Assembly (NCBI RefSeq): GCF_001375535.1
Contig: NZ_LN831197.1
Coordinates: forward strand, 1,443,947 to 1,507,946
Direction of reading: 5' to 3'
DNA from: Bacillus niameyensis
GTDB lineage: Bacteria > Bacillota > Bacilli > Bacillales > Bacillaceae_C
DNA: 64,000 nucleotides
The notes below the pieces were generated by a model. That model was not told where the DNA came from. It did not search any database and was given only the letters and a program-made list of their open reading frames with translations. Shown here piece by piece: positions 34,545 through 44,089 of the stretch (positions within the stretch are counted from its first letter, which is position 1; every line of letters begins with the position of its first letter). Made by a program: the position numbers and the translations under genes.

Positions 34545-35135
34545 TTAATCTTCCCAATAAAAAATAGCATCCATGACTAAATACTCGTTTGGTTTCCTGT
34601 AGATTGTTGGGATTTTCGTTTGAAAAGGCAATGGTTGATTTACTAGTTCTACCTCTAGCAGTTCATATTCAAACTCCATTAACGCTTGTTTCAACTTTTC
34701 CTCCATAGTTTGGAATCTCTCACTTATACATAATCGATTTTGGCCATCAATCAAGGAACCATAGGCACCACTAACATCTTCATTCGTTTCGATTCGAATT
34801 GTTTTATATCTGTCATCTTCGCCCATGATTGCAACAGGTGCTAAACGGCAAATGTCAAAAATGATCCCTTCAGTCTTTATCTCCCGCAGATCGTACTTCT
34901 CTTCAACGATTAAAACATCATCTTTTTGATAACAAAAAAATTCAACAAAGGAGGCGTAGCCACTTCCAAAATGATTCCATTCTGCTTCACAGACAATATT
35001 AGGAATGCGGTTGATCCGATAAAATAATCGGCGAATATGAGCTTCAATTTCTTGCTCATTTTTAGTATCATACGGGAACTCGTTTCCTACAATTTCCCCG
35101 TCAATTAAGGCCTGTAATTGTTCTTTAGAAAACAT
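34545..35135 (-). CDS. Conserved hypothetical protein
   Basis: A 196-residue soluble alpha/beta protein without a recognised domain. Notable segments are ALIDGEIVGNEFPYDTKN, the aromatic stretch EWNHFGSGYASFVEFF and an acidic EEKYDLREIKTEG. The C terminus VMDAIFYWED is Asp/Trp rich. The ATG is supported by GAGGTG. No membrane segment or signal peptide is seen. It is the only gene between two hairpins. Confidence 0.55.
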   Translation of the reverse strand: MFSKEQLQALIDGEIVGNEFPYDTKNEQEIEAHIRRLFYRINRIPNIVCEAEWNHFGSGYASFVEFFCYQKDDVLIVEEKYDLREIKTEGIIFDICRLAPVAIMGEDDRYKTIRIETNEDVSGAYGSLIDGQNRLCISERFQTMEEKLKQALMEFEYELLEVELVNQPLPFQTKIPTIYRKPNEYLVMDAIFYWED

Positions 35136-35207
35136 TCATGAAACACCTCTCATTTTCCCCAATTGAATTCCCATTAGCCCCATCAAATTATGCTCTTATT
35201 GAAAGAA

Positions 35208-35259
35208 AGGGAACTAATCTAGTTCGGTCAAACTTTACCGTACTTAGGATTAGTTCCCT
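35208..35259. terminator. Hairpin after the DUF4256 gene
   Basis: A perfect 12-bp inverted repeat AGGGAACTAATC/GATTAGTTCCCT with a 28-base loop; only a weak T-rich flank on the minus strand. Confidence 0.55.
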
Positions 35260-35308
35260 AGTGGCGATATATATACTCAAAAAATTTCCAAGCTTTTATT
35301 TTTTAAAT

Positions 35309-35893
35309 TTAGACCCGTAGCAAACCGCGGAAACCCCTGGAACCATAATAGGAGTCAGCTCCATTATGGTACACAAAAACAGTATCATAGCGCCGATCAC
35401 AAAAGATAGCCCCGCCAAGCTTTCTAATACTAGCCGGTGTTTGTACCCAACTCGACGTTTTCATATCGAAATTGTCAAGAGTCTGCAGATCCCGATATTG
35501 TTCTTCTGTTAAAATTTCAATACCAATGTCAGCAGCCATATCAATAGCGCTATTTTCTGGTTTATGTTTTTTCCTTGCTTCGAGAGCCTTACGATCATAA
35601 CAAATACTTCTGCGCCCCTTAGGAGTTTCTGTTGAACAATCATAAAAAATGTATTCATCATTCTCTTCATCATAACCAACAACATCTGGTTCTCCGCCAG
35701 TTCTTTCCATTTCACTTAGTGACCACAGTTTCTCAGAATTAGTATCCAGCTTTGCTTGGACGCTAGCCCATTCAACCCCTTTATGACGATGCATATGTTT
35801 CTCAAATCGGGCTTTCAATATAATAAGTAATTCTTCACGTTGTTCTTGTGGCAATTCCTTTTGATAGCTAGCTTTATCTCTATCTGTCATCAT
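35309..35893 (-). CDS. DUF4256 family protein
   Basis: About 194 residues matching the DUF4256 family: MHRHKGVEWASVQAKL, LWSLSEMERTGGEPDVVG, YIFYDCSTETPKGRRSICYD and the C-terminal FVYHNGADSYYGSRGFRGLLRV. The family is widespread in bacilli, Bacteroidetes and others, with no established function. The ATG at 35893 or 35890 follows GGGTGAT; the frame extends upstream to 35911 without a site. Monocistronic. Confidence 0.85.
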   Translation of the reverse strand: MMTDRDKASYQKELPQEQREELLIILKARFEKHMHRHKGVEWASVQAKLDTNSEKLWSLSEMERTGGEPDVVGYDEENDEYIFYDCSTETPKGRRSICYDRKALEARKKHKPENSAIDMAADIGIEILTEEQYRDLQTLDNFDMKTSSWVQTPASIRKLGGAIFCDRRYDTVFVYHNGADSYYGSRGFRGLLRV

Positions 35894-35911
35894 AATCACC
35901 CATTTTCTCAC

Positions 35912-36392
35912 TAAGTTAGTGTATAAAAGTCGTTTAATTTGCTTGTTAATTAAGTTTACAAAAATTATATAGTTAAGTAAAACGATTCCTTTGCTATCTG
36001 TTCCCTATGGTTGAATATTTTTGTGAACTTGCCAAAAATACATAAGAGTGGGTTCTTCCGAAGAATCATTTAAAACCTATCCAGTAAATAGATTTTGATA
36101 TTTTTTTATGAAATTACGCAATTTATAAAAACGGTTTAAGGAAAAGTTACAGCCCAGCCTATGCAGCTATTGCAAAGAAATTTTTTGATTTCATCATGTG
36201 GATTCAGATTGCGTGGATATGCAGTAGGTATTATAGTGTCAGATCAATCTTGTACCGAAAAATTCATTATGGTACTTGATTTCCATTTTACATTGCATTT
36301 AAAAAAATAATCGACTTTTTAGAGTAAACCTAAGCATGCGAATATACCTCATTTCATCAATTCTCGCATCCATGTTTTAATCATAGTTTGAA
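35912..36392. other. Intergenic region, no gene seen
   Basis: About 480 bases with no supported open frame, RNA or strong hairpin. It is AT-rich and has stop codons in all frames; it probably holds the DUF4256 promoter on its left side. Confidence 0.5.
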
Positions 36393-36731
36393 TTAGGCGA
36401 AAGCAACTCTTACACTTCCCTCTTTTATGGCAGTTTCCAGACAACTATTAATAAACTTTAGTATTTCTCTTCGTTGCCATGTTGCAAAGTCAAGATTCTT
36501 TTGATCTATGATATCACCTTCATTACCAAAGATTTCATAGTAATGATCCAATGCCTTCTCAATATCTGGTAATTCATATGTTTCGTATGCCCCAATTCCA
36601 CTTACGCCGCCATTATAATCTTGAGCGTCTAATAATTTATAAAATAGAAAGGCGGTTGGATTACTCATATTAAAGCGAATATAGCAAATTTTTTCATTCG
36701 CTTTATTGTATCCGCTAATATCGTGCCCCAT
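36393..36731 (-). CDS. Conserved hypothetical protein
   Basis: A 112-residue soluble protein beginning MGHDISGYNKANEKICYIRFNMS. It contains a glycine-rich YNGGVSGIGAYETYELPDIEKAL segment and ends with RREILKFINSCLETAIKEG. Proteins with this look are found as small, unassigned single-gene families in bacilli and other bacteria. The ATG at 36731 is preceded by AAAGGGGGTG; an in-frame TTG at 36752 lies before that site. Function unknown. Confidence 0.6.
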   Translation of the reverse strand: MGHDISGYNKANEKICYIRFNMSNPTAFLFYKLLDAQDYNGGVSGIGAYETYELPDIEKALDHYYEIFGNEGDIIDQKNLDFATWQRREILKFINSCLETAIKEGSVRVAFA

Positions 36732-36752
36732 TATGAGTTCACCCCCTTTCAA

Positions 36753-37480
36753 TAGGGAGATTTTTTATATGCCCAATCTAATGAGCAATAAAGTGAGCTG
36801 ACGTATTGTACAAAATAGGATTAGTTGTTGTGGCGGCTATCAAGGGATGATAAATTCTCGAAGGAGTAATTAGTCGTGTTCGTTTCCATTAGTGTAGGGT
36901 TAGAGGCTTTCATTGAGGTAATTGATAGAAAAGGGTATATTCTACCATTAATTATTTACTAGACTCATAATCATGTCAATATTCATCGTTCGACAAAATT
37001 CGCGATAAAGAAAGAAGAGAAATCCTACCTTCAACAGCTTCCCCAAACACGTTACAAACTTGCGGAATGAAAAACAGCAAAAGTTCAATTGAACTAGCAC
37101 ATAGTCTATGGAGTTCATCACCGCTCATTCGCTTTAAGTTAGCCTTCCAGCCGGAAAATGAAGTCTGCTAGATCCGCAAGGCTTTTGGAAATGTATGACT
37201 TGCTAATTCAATTGCCTATTATAATTATTCTATCAAAGTTCCCTGTCTTTATTACTTTTTCGTTATATCATAAATTAAAAAAATTTAGTTCCCAAGTATG
37301 AGCGGAACATAGTGCCCAGCACCATGTCCACTCAAGATGCGATCCTTTTTTGCAGATTGGCCAAATAAGAATATGGATTGCTTTTTTCCTGCCTATATAA
37401 AATAAATGCGTTGAAATGCCAAGAATATTAAGATCAGTCGCTTTATCAAGCTAATTAGTTTTTCTAGGATTTAACTCATA
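36753..37480. other. Gene-poor region with a possible remnant
   Basis: About 730 bases. Only the remnant at 36976-37200 shows coding character; the rest has no open frame, repeat or RNA that I can support. The end of the ABC permease gene is on the right. Confidence 0.4.
36976..37200 (-). pseudogene. Possible degraded coding remnant
   Basis: One minus-strand frame reads SHTFPKALRI, a stop, then SFSGWKANLKRMSGDELHRL and onward for about 50 residues to a TGA at 36976. Local base composition is less AT-rich than the flanks. No start or ribosome site is present and I do not recognise the family. It may be a relic of a transferred element. Confidence 0.2.
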
Positions 37481-39826
37481 CTACTCTATCATCAAACCAT
37501 AGGCAGAAATTTTCTTGATTCTTCGAGATACAAACATTGAGACAATGTAAGCTAAAATAGAAATTCCTACGCAAATCATTAAAATAGTCGGTAAATGAAT
37601 GATAAAATCTAAACGTTTAACCCCTGCACTAGAAAGTAATACGGAAAGCATAGGATTTGTGTAAAAAAAGCCAAGTACTCCCCCAATGATAACACCCGTA
37701 ATGATTACCGGAAGAAAGCTAATCGATATTTGATGCATCAGTTGAAATGTTGTATAGCCTATAGCTTTCATAATGCCAAACTCTTTTTTGCGCTTAATAA
37801 TCATTGTTTTGATAACGAGATACAGAATCATCACAACAACTAAAACAGTAATTGCCAAAACGACCAGCATAACAGCAAACACAGCAGCAGTATACATACC
37901 TGTTTGGCTCTCTATATTTTCATCAATATCTAATGTATCCACTATATCATCCCCATATTGTTGCTGGACATGATTTATAAATTCTTTGCTTGCTATACCA
38001 TCTAAATATACATAGAGGACTGAGCCTTTATAATCGGATTGTAGCTGTTGAATTCCGTCCAATGTTAAGGCGGCTACTTGCCCTGAATTACCGATTGATT
38101 GACTAAGGCCAGTTACTAAAAAACGGCCTGTTTCATTCCCATATTCCACTTCAACCGTATCACCAATCCCCTTATTAATTTGACTGGATACAATCCAGGA
38201 GATCGATATTTCGTTATCATACTTTGGCTGACGCCCCTCATAGACAATATTATTTTCTAACAAGTTATAATCAACAGCAACATTTGTATATACGGTTTGA
38301 CCATCTATTCTTGTTTCGATGAGGTCAAATAGATTTACTTTTCTTACATGATCCATTTCTTCTATATTGTGCAAAAGTTCATTCGTATTTGCTTGGGCGC
38401 TAGTTGCGATAAACACATTTGCTGGTTCCGCCCCGAATAGGTTAACGAAAGCCGTTTTGTCTGAAGCGATGTTGTAATAAAGAACCACCGCAAAGATAGA
38501 AGCAAAAGTTAAAGCAATCGTGATTAAGAGAATCATCATATTTTGTTTTGCATTTACAAGCATGGATTTAATAGCAAGTAAGAATTGAAGTCCACCACGT
38601 GTTTTTTCTAACGGAAAGTAATTTTTTCTAAAGCTATGTGTTTGAATTCCTCCACGCAACGCCTCAACAGGTGGGATCTTTCGAACACGGAAGGCTGATA
38701 GTAAAGTCACGCTCACAACACAAACAGCAACAAATAAAATACTAACTAAATGAATGATGATATCAAAGCTTTGAAGCCAAATTAATCCAGATAAGGATGA
38801 AATAATATCGCCAAAAAAAGGCATTAGAACATATGCCAAAGCAATTCCTAGCAAGGTTGCACTAATAGAAATTAAGATAAATTGCAGAATAATAGAAGAA
38901 AGAATTTGCCGGCTTGTATAGCCAATCGCTTTAAGGACACCGATATTCGCCATTCCATCTTCAATGCTGCTTGAAACCCTGAATTTAATGACAATTAGTG
39001 AAACGAGTACGATAATAATCGCAAAAGCTACTAATATAGTTGCTACTATATTAATGGTTAAGGTATTCACATCCTTCACCATCTCAACATTAAATCCCCA
39101 AATATAAGAAGCTCCTTCTTCCTCGATAGAATGCTGAAATTTTTGGATAAAATCATTTTCTAAACTCGCTGATTGTGTCTGGTCTTCCATTATGGCGGAT
39201 ACAATCCTTCCTTCCGCCTCTTTGTCTAGATCATTTAACAATTTTAAATAGGAAGTTTCCGGCAACATAAATTTCATAACACCCATGTTGCTCATGCCCA
39301 TCATCGTTGTTTCAAAGAATCCGCCAATTTGATACTTATACTCTTTGTCTTGATAGGTGATGGGAAAATCATCACCTAGTTCATACCCACCGTTTGTTTT
39401 AAAACTATATGGAACAAAAATTTCATTAGCATTTGCAGTATTTAGTTTCTCTATCAACTTTAATGATCCAATATCCCGGTTTGCATCCGCATTAAAAATG
39501 ACCACATTATTAGACAGTTCACCATTGCCAAAATTAAATTTAGCAATGGACATATGAATAATCTCTTCAGCTTCTAATTCCATTACCCCTGGATAATTCA
39601 CTATATATTCCCCATATGTTGAATGATAATTAGCATTATTCATTACAATCGTTACATGAGGATCTTTTAATTGTTCAACTTTACTATCAAAAAACGTGCT
39701 TATATGGGTAGTAACCATTAGACCAATATTTAAAAGGACCGCAGCAACTAAGATAAAGAGAAATAACGAGACACTGGCAGATTTGCTTTTTCTAATATTG
39801 GCCATTGCCAAATTCATAATCCTCAT
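37481..39826 (-). CDS. ABC transporter permease, FtsX/MacB type with two FtsX domains
   Basis: A 781-residue permease with an N-terminal helix (residues 17-40), a large extracellular region (about 45-250), three helices, a fourth helix near 430, a second extracellular region, then three C-terminal helices. This is the duplicated FtsX arrangement of peptide- or lipoprotein-handling exporters. KIPPVEALRGG and KKEFGIMKAIGYTTFQL are typical cytoplasmic loops. The ATG lies 1 base after the stop of the ATPase gene with GGGGTGG in front. It probably removes or senses antimicrobial peptides together with the adjacent two-component system. Confidence 0.88.
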   Translation of the reverse strand: MRIMNLAMANIRKSKSASVSLFLFILVAAVLLNIGLMVTTHISTFFDSKVEQLKDPHVTIVMNNANYHSTYGEYIVNYPGVMELEAEEIIHMSIAKFNFGNGELSNNVVIFNADANRDIGSLKLIEKLNTANANEIFVPYSFKTNGGYELGDDFPITYQDKEYKYQIGGFFETTMMGMSNMGVMKFMLPETSYLKLLNDLDKEAEGRIVSAIMEDQTQSASLENDFIQKFQHSIEEEGASYIWGFNVEMVKDVNTLTINIVATILVAFAIIIVLVSLIVIKFRVSSSIEDGMANIGVLKAIGYTSRQILSSIILQFILISISATLLGIALAYVLMPFFGDIISSLSGLIWLQSFDIIIHLVSILFVAVCVVSVTLLSAFRVRKIPPVEALRGGIQTHSFRKNYFPLEKTRGGLQFLLAIKSMLVNAKQNMMILLITIALTFASIFAVVLYYNIASDKTAFVNLFGAEPANVFIATSAQANTNELLHNIEEMDHVRKVNLFDLIETRIDGQTVYTNVAVDYNLLENNIVYEGRQPKYDNEISISWIVSSQINKGIGDTVEVEYGNETGRFLVTGLSQSIGNSGQVAALTLDGIQQLQSDYKGSVLYVYLDGIASKEFINHVQQQYGDDIVDTLDIDENIESQTGMYTAAVFAVMLVVLAITVLVVVMILYLVIKTMIIKRKKEFGIMKAIGYTTFQLMHQISISFLPVIITGVIIGGVLGFFYTNPMLSVLLSSAGVKRLDFIIHLPTILMICVGISILAYIVSMFVSRRIKKISAYGLMIE

Positions 39827-39827
39827 C

Positions 39828-40595
39828 TTACCACCCCATTTCAGTAAGGAAAGTCCTCAGTTTTTCATGACGCTCAATATTTTCTTTCTCGCTGTTATAT
39901 CCACCTAACTGCAAATCCCCGCAAATGACGCCATCCCGTAAGTAAAGAATTCGATTTCCACGTAGTGCTGTTTGAATATCATGTGTGACCATGACTATAC
40001 TCTGCCCACTATGATTTACATTCGAAAATACATTTAATACACGCTCACTTGAGCTAGAGTTTAATGCCCCAGTTGGTTCATCTGCAAAAAGCATTTTCGG
40101 ACTATTAATTAAGGCTCTGACAATCCCAACCCGTTGAGCTTCACCACCAGAAAGCTGTGTCGGAAATTTAGACCATGAGTTTTCATTGATTCCTACTTGG
40201 TTTAGCAGTTCTTTCGTTTTTTTGGCAAGTTCCCGCTTATTTTTTTTCACTAATAGGCCGCTTGCCATTACATTATCGAGTACACTCATATTATCTAGCA
40301 GATAAATTTGTTGAAATACAAAGCCGCAATGGTTTCGTCTAAATATTGCGAGTTGATCATTGTTTAATTTTGATAAATTTTCCCCAGCAAAATCGATATC
40401 ACCCAATGTTGGCTTATCCATACCACTAATGGCATAAAGCAAGGTAGATTTCCCCGATCCTGAGCTACCCATAATGATCGTAAAATCTCCTTCTATTAAA
40501 CGAATATCTAGATTTTTTAATACATGTTGCTGAATTCCACCGCTAGAAAAGGTTTTACACAGCTTATCCGTTTTAATAATGGTTTTCTTCATCAC
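39828..40595 (-). CDS. ABC transporter ATP-binding protein (MacB/LolD type)
   Basis: A 255-residue ATPase with Walker A MGSSGSGKSTL (about 42-52), Q-loop FVFQQIYLL, signature LSGGEAQR, Walker B MLFADEPTGAL and H-loop VTHD. It belongs to the MacB/LolD/Bce group that partners FtsX permeases. AAGGAGAG lies before GTG/ATG at 40595/40592. The permease gene follows with a 1-base gap. The upstream region carries the hairpin repeat array at 40633-40932, which may hold its promoter and control elements. Confidence 0.92.
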   Translation of the reverse strand: MMKKTIIKTDKLCKTFSSGGIQQHVLKNLDIRLIEGDFTIIMGSSGSGKSTLLYAISGMDKPTLGDIDFAGENLSKLNNDQLAIFRRNHCGFVFQQIYLLDNMSVLDNVMASGLLVKKNKRELAKKTKELLNQVGINENSWSKFPTQLSGGEAQRVGIVRALINSPKMLFADEPTGALNSSSSERVLNVFSNVNHSGQSIVMVTHDIQTALRGNRILYLRDGVICGDLQLGGYNSEKENIERHEKLRTFLTEMGW

Positions 40596-40632
40596 TTAAA
40601 GTCACTCTCCTTAATTTTCAACCAAATTAACT

Positions 40633-40932
40633 TGGTCAGAGACAAATTCTTCATTTTTCATTTGAGTTTGTCTCTGAGACAACCGATCAGAGACAAACTT
40701 TGCTCGTTTTCTTTAATTTTGTTTTCGAGAACCTGTTCAAAGACAATATCCACAGTTTTCCATGATTTTGTCTCTGAGACAACCGATCAGGGACAAAATT
40801 TGCTCGTTTTCTTTAATTTTGTCTTCGAGAACCTGTTCAAAGACAATATCCACAGTTTTTCTATGATTTTGTCTCTGAGACAAGCGATCAGGGACAAAAT
40901 TGGCATGATCTCTTCAGCTTTGTCTTCGAGAC
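40633..40932. repeat. Tandem ~100-bp hairpin repeat between ABC operon and two-component operon
   Basis: TCTCTGAGAC recurs at 40671, 40771 and 40872, giving a unit of 100-101 bases with two nearly complete copies and a partial third; an isolated half-site lies at 40633. Each unit contains TTTGTCTCTGA with TCAGRGACAAA about 9 bases later, forming an 11-bp stem, then CGAGAACCTGTTCAAAGACA. The units differ by only a few bases. The array fills most of the gap before the ABC ATPase gene. Confidence 0.85.
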
Positions 40933-40936
40933 CTCA

Positions 40937-40970
40937 AAACAAAAAAGACCGTAAATTTGATTACAGTCTT
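40937..40970 (-). terminator. Terminator of the two-component operon
   Basis: On the minus strand, AAGACTGTAA/TTACGGTCTT with one G-T pair and a 6-base loop, followed by six T residues. It lies 60 bases after the histidine kinase stop. Confidence 0.8.
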
Positions 40971-41028
40971 AGCATACAAAATAAACCCTTATTAAATCTT
41001 TATGCAATTCTTAATTAATTCTAAAATC

Positions 41029-42288
41029 TTAAGCTAGCTTGATTTTCAAAACGACTGTAAAACCATTATGGCGGTTAAAACAGCTAATTTGACCATTCAT
41101 ATTTTCCATAAAGTATTTGGATATATACAGCCCAAGACCTGAACCGTTCTTACCGTGGACATTTCCCCCACGATAATATTTATTAAAAATCAGTGGTAAT
41201 TCTTCTTTGCTGATTCCTGGTCCAAAGTCTAAAATATGTAGTTCAAGATACCCTTGATTTATTTGAGACGTAATTGTAATACTTGTTCCCGCATACTTAT
41301 ATGAATTACTGATAATATTATCGATTACCTGCTGCATACGGAGGGGATCCATTAATAATATACATGGCGGAATGGGGTTACAGAAAATTTGATTATCATA
41401 ATTGACATTTTCAATCATTCCAACCAGTTCTTCGCTCGTTTCCTCTATTATGTTTATTTTTAACTGTTGCAGTTCCTCCAAAGTAGCATGAAACATATCC
41501 GTAACAAGTAAGTTAATTTGCTCTGCTTTCGAATAGATCGTATTCACTTGCTTCATAAGCTTTTCATCTTTTGCTTGCATAAGCATTAATTCACTAACGG
41601 CTTTGATCGAAGCTACAGGCGTCTTAATATCATGACTTAATGTAGCTACAAGCTCTTTCTTACTGCGGTTGGATTCATACTCTCTTTGACGGGCAGCATT
41701 CAGTTCTTCACGCATTAAATCAAAACTTTCCGTGAAGGCGCCAAAGTAATTGTTCTGGGTCATATTTAAAGGTACATCTAGGTTGCCCCGAGCCACATTC
41801 GCCGCAAAGCTTTGGAGCTGTTGAAATGGCTTCAATAACGTTCTATGAATATATAGAATATATACGAGACTAATCATCATTAATAGACCCATTATCAAAC
41901 TTACGGACACAGTCAGTTCACTTTTCATTTGCTGTATTATTTCTTTTTCATCGTTATAGAGAATAACTTTTCCTACGATCTCGCCATTTTTCCTCACGTC
42001 GATAATGGTATCTCGATTTTTAATGGACTCATTTAAATTATTATAATGATAGCCCGGTGTTTGATAAATCGCATTTTCCGAATCATCTACAATGGAAAAT
42101 GGTTGTTCAAAATTAATATTGCGAAATGACTCCTCATTGCCCCAATTTTTTTCAACAGTCTTAACCACTTCATTAATAGCCACAAGATCCACTTCAGATA
42201 TATTTTTATCCTTCATTATTATTACGAGTGGGATCATACATGCACTAAAAACAACTAGAATTAAAACAACTAGCCCTTTTATTCTCAT
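41029..42288 (-). CDS. Sensor histidine kinase
   Basis: A 419-residue membrane kinase. TM1 is at residues 5-25, an extracellular sensor at about 26-125, TM2 at about 126-147, and HAMP at about 148-200 (LLKPFQQL). HisKA carries the phospho-acceptor His219 in TLSHDIKTPVAS. The HATPase_c domain shows N box NIISNSYKYA, G1 DFGPGIS and G2 GSGLGLYISK. The extracellular loop of about 100 residues differs from the very short loops of BceS-type kinases, so the sensor may bind a ligand itself. It overlaps the regulator gene by 4 bases. Confidence 0.93.
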   Translation of the reverse strand: MRIKGLVVLILVVFSACMIPLVIIMKDKNISEVDLVAINEVVKTVEKNWGNEESFRNINFEQPFSIVDDSENAIYQTPGYHYNNLNESIKNRDTIIDVRKNGEIVGKVILYNDEKEIIQQMKSELTVSVSLIMGLLMMISLVYILYIHRTLLKPFQQLQSFAANVARGNLDVPLNMTQNNYFGAFTESFDLMREELNAARQREYESNRSKKELVATLSHDIKTPVASIKAVSELMLMQAKDEKLMKQVNTIYSKAEQINLLVTDMFHATLEELQQLKINIIEETSEELVGMIENVNYDNQIFCNPIPPCILLMDPLRMQQVIDNIISNSYKYAGTSITITSQINQGYLELHILDFGPGISKEELPLIFNKYYRGGNVHGKNGSGLGLYISKYFMENMNGQISCFNRHNGFTVVLKIKLA

Positions 42289-42974
42289 TGGTTAGTATCC
42301 TCTAAAACATATCCTGTTCCCCATACAGTTTTTATAAATTGCGGATTTCTTGGATCATCTTCAATCTTCTCACGTAAATGCCTAATATGTACATTTAAAG
42401 TTCCATCGCCTACAAAGGAATCTCCCCATACATTTTGAAACAACTCATCTTTTGCGATAATTCGATTTTTATTTTTCGCCAAATAAGACAAGAGTTTATA
42501 TTCCATCGTTTTTAATTGAATATCAGCACCATTTACGCGGACACGATGAAGATTTGTATCAATTTGGATCTGACCAAATTCTAACACCTCTTGCTGATTG
42601 TTCATGCCACTACCATATCTTTTTAAAACAGCTTTTACTTTAGCTAACAAAATACTTAATGTATAAGGCTTTTGTATATAATCGTCTCCACCTATATTTA
42701 AAGCAATTAGAACATCGTCATCACTGGAACGTGCACTTATAAATATAATCGGAATCTCTGTTGTTTTCCGTAATTTTTTGCATAAATCAAATCCTGATGC
42801 ATCTCCAAGATTAATATCTAGGAGAATCAAGGAGGGTTCATGTTCCGTCAAAAAACGTTCGCATTCGTTAGCACTTGTGACAAACGCTGTTTTGACCTCA
42901 AACATATTAAAATATTCACTAGTGGTTTCAGCTAACGCAACCTCATCATCGACAATCAAACAATCTAATTTCAT
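42285..42974 (-). CDS. OmpR-family response regulator
   Basis: A 229-residue regulator with receiver domain (DD at 9-10, phospho-acceptor Asp53 in LILLDINLGD, Lys in YIQKPY) and a C-terminal winged helix (GTLNVHIRHLREKIEDDP, TVWGTGYVL). It is partner of the following kinase and probable activator of the ABC operon downstream. AGGAGATTT precedes the ATG. Whether it also binds the repeat array at 40633-40932 is open. Confidence 0.94.
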   Translation of the reverse strand: MKLDCLIVDDEVALAETTSEYFNMFEVKTAFVTSANECERFLTEHEPSLILLDINLGDASGFDLCKKLRKTTEIPIIFISARSSDDDVLIALNIGGDDYIQKPYTLSILLAKVKAVLKRYGSGMNNQQEVLEFGQIQIDTNLHRVRVNGADIQLKTMEYKLLSYLAKNKNRIIAKDELFQNVWGDSFVGDGTLNVHIRHLREKIEDDPRNPQFIKTVWGTGYVLEDTNQ

Positions 42975-43342
42975 CGCAAATCTCCTAGAATAATACTATC
43001 TAAGTCTATAGGCTAGATATCTACAGTATACATTATATTTCCAATAAGTAGATTTGAGGAAATGGAACTATTCCCACTTTAATCTTATTCTAAATATGCT
43101 TCTTGTTTGGAAACTCGTATCATTTCGTATCTCCCCATGGAAATCTTTGAAGCGGCATTTCTCTAACATAACAATACAGGCAAGAAAAACCACATCCACT
43201 ATACGGATTCAAGGAATGGGTAAATCCAACATCTAAATATCCTTTTGCCTTAGTTAAGATCTTCCTCGAAACTATTTCTTTTAACTGGATGTTCATAGTT
43301 CGATCACTAAACAGGTCCTAGACATTTTTTGGGCAATTCATT
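42975..43342. other. Intergenic region upstream of the response regulator
   Basis: About 370 bases. The left end should hold the promoter of the two-component operon (AT-rich, TATACATTATAT near 43025-43036). A 60-codon plus-strand frame has no ribosome site and is not accepted. Confidence 0.4.
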
Positions 43343-43963
43343 TTAAATTCGTTCCTTTATCTTCTTTATAACCTCTTTATAGAATGAAATTTGATGTGGG
43401 ACGAATTTGTCCTTCCCAACGTCATCATAATACTTGTGTCTATTACCTTCTGTATCAATTTTAAATCCACTAACCTTAATTGTTTCTCTTTTCCCTGACC
43501 AAAGTTCACTAAAATCTTTAAATTCAGCTAAAACAATACCTGAAACTTCATCCTGTTGGACAAAAAAATCATTAAGATTATGCTCACATTTATACAGAAA
43601 GACATGTGCTATTTCATTGTCAATAAAGTCTTCTTTTGTAATACTATACTCTATTATTCCTAATTTCTCTAAGTCATTAAAAGGAACATGAATACCTACT
43701 TCCTCTCTAATCTCCCTAATACCATCTTGAACTCTTTCATCAGCCATTAAATGACCCGCGACTGTTATGTCTAAAAGGTTCGGATAGTCTTGTTTTGTAT
43801 CACTGCGAAGCTGTAAATAAATATAATCCGTTTCTTTATAATTAGTTACAAACCAACAATGGAAAGTCTCATGCCAATATCCAAGTTTATGCACATCTTT
43901 ACGGGAAGCGATTCCTATTTCATTTCTATCATTATCAAATATTTTAAAGTATTCATTTTCCAC
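43343..43963 (-). CDS. NUDIX hydrolase
   Basis: A 206-residue hydrolase of the NUDIX superfamily, with the box in GHLMADERVQDGIREIREEVGI (residues about 90-111), where the metal-binding REIREE is intact. The opening FKIFDNDRNEIGIASRKDVHKLGYWHETFHCW is like isopentenyl-diphosphate isomerase/YfcD-type NUDIX proteins. The substrate, a nucleoside or isoprenoid diphosphate, is not known. The GTG start has GAGGA 8 bases before it. Confidence 0.88.
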   Translation of the reverse strand: MENEYFKIFDNDRNEIGIASRKDVHKLGYWHETFHCWFVTNYKETDYIYLQLRSDTKQDYPNLLDITVAGHLMADERVQDGIREIREEVGIHVPFNDLEKLGIIEYSITKEDFIDNEIAHVFLYKCEHNLNDFFVQQDEVSGIVLAEFKDFSELWSGKRETIKVSGFKIDTEGNRHKYYDDVGKDKFVPHQISFYKEVIKKIKERI

Positions 43964-44089
43964 CTTTTAATTCCTCACATTCCCCATTTTTTCCTACCAC
44001 CTTTTTAACAAATCCACATCGTGTGCATTAAGGGAGAATTAGAATTCCGCTACACTTTCTACTATTGCTCCTCTTATTGAGAAAAATCT

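Noticed and set aside
40633..40932. CRISPR-like array
   Set aside because: Units are about 100 bases long and nearly identical throughout, without unique spacers; no cas genes.
40524..41018. 164-codon plus-strand frame across the hairpin repeats
   Set aside because: It starts in antisense to the ABC ATPase and is open only because the 100-bp repeat lacks stops in this frame; repeated FSLILF-type segments come from the repeat.
43054..43236. 60-codon plus-strand frame
   Set aside because: No ribosome site or domain, located in the promoter region of the two-component operon.
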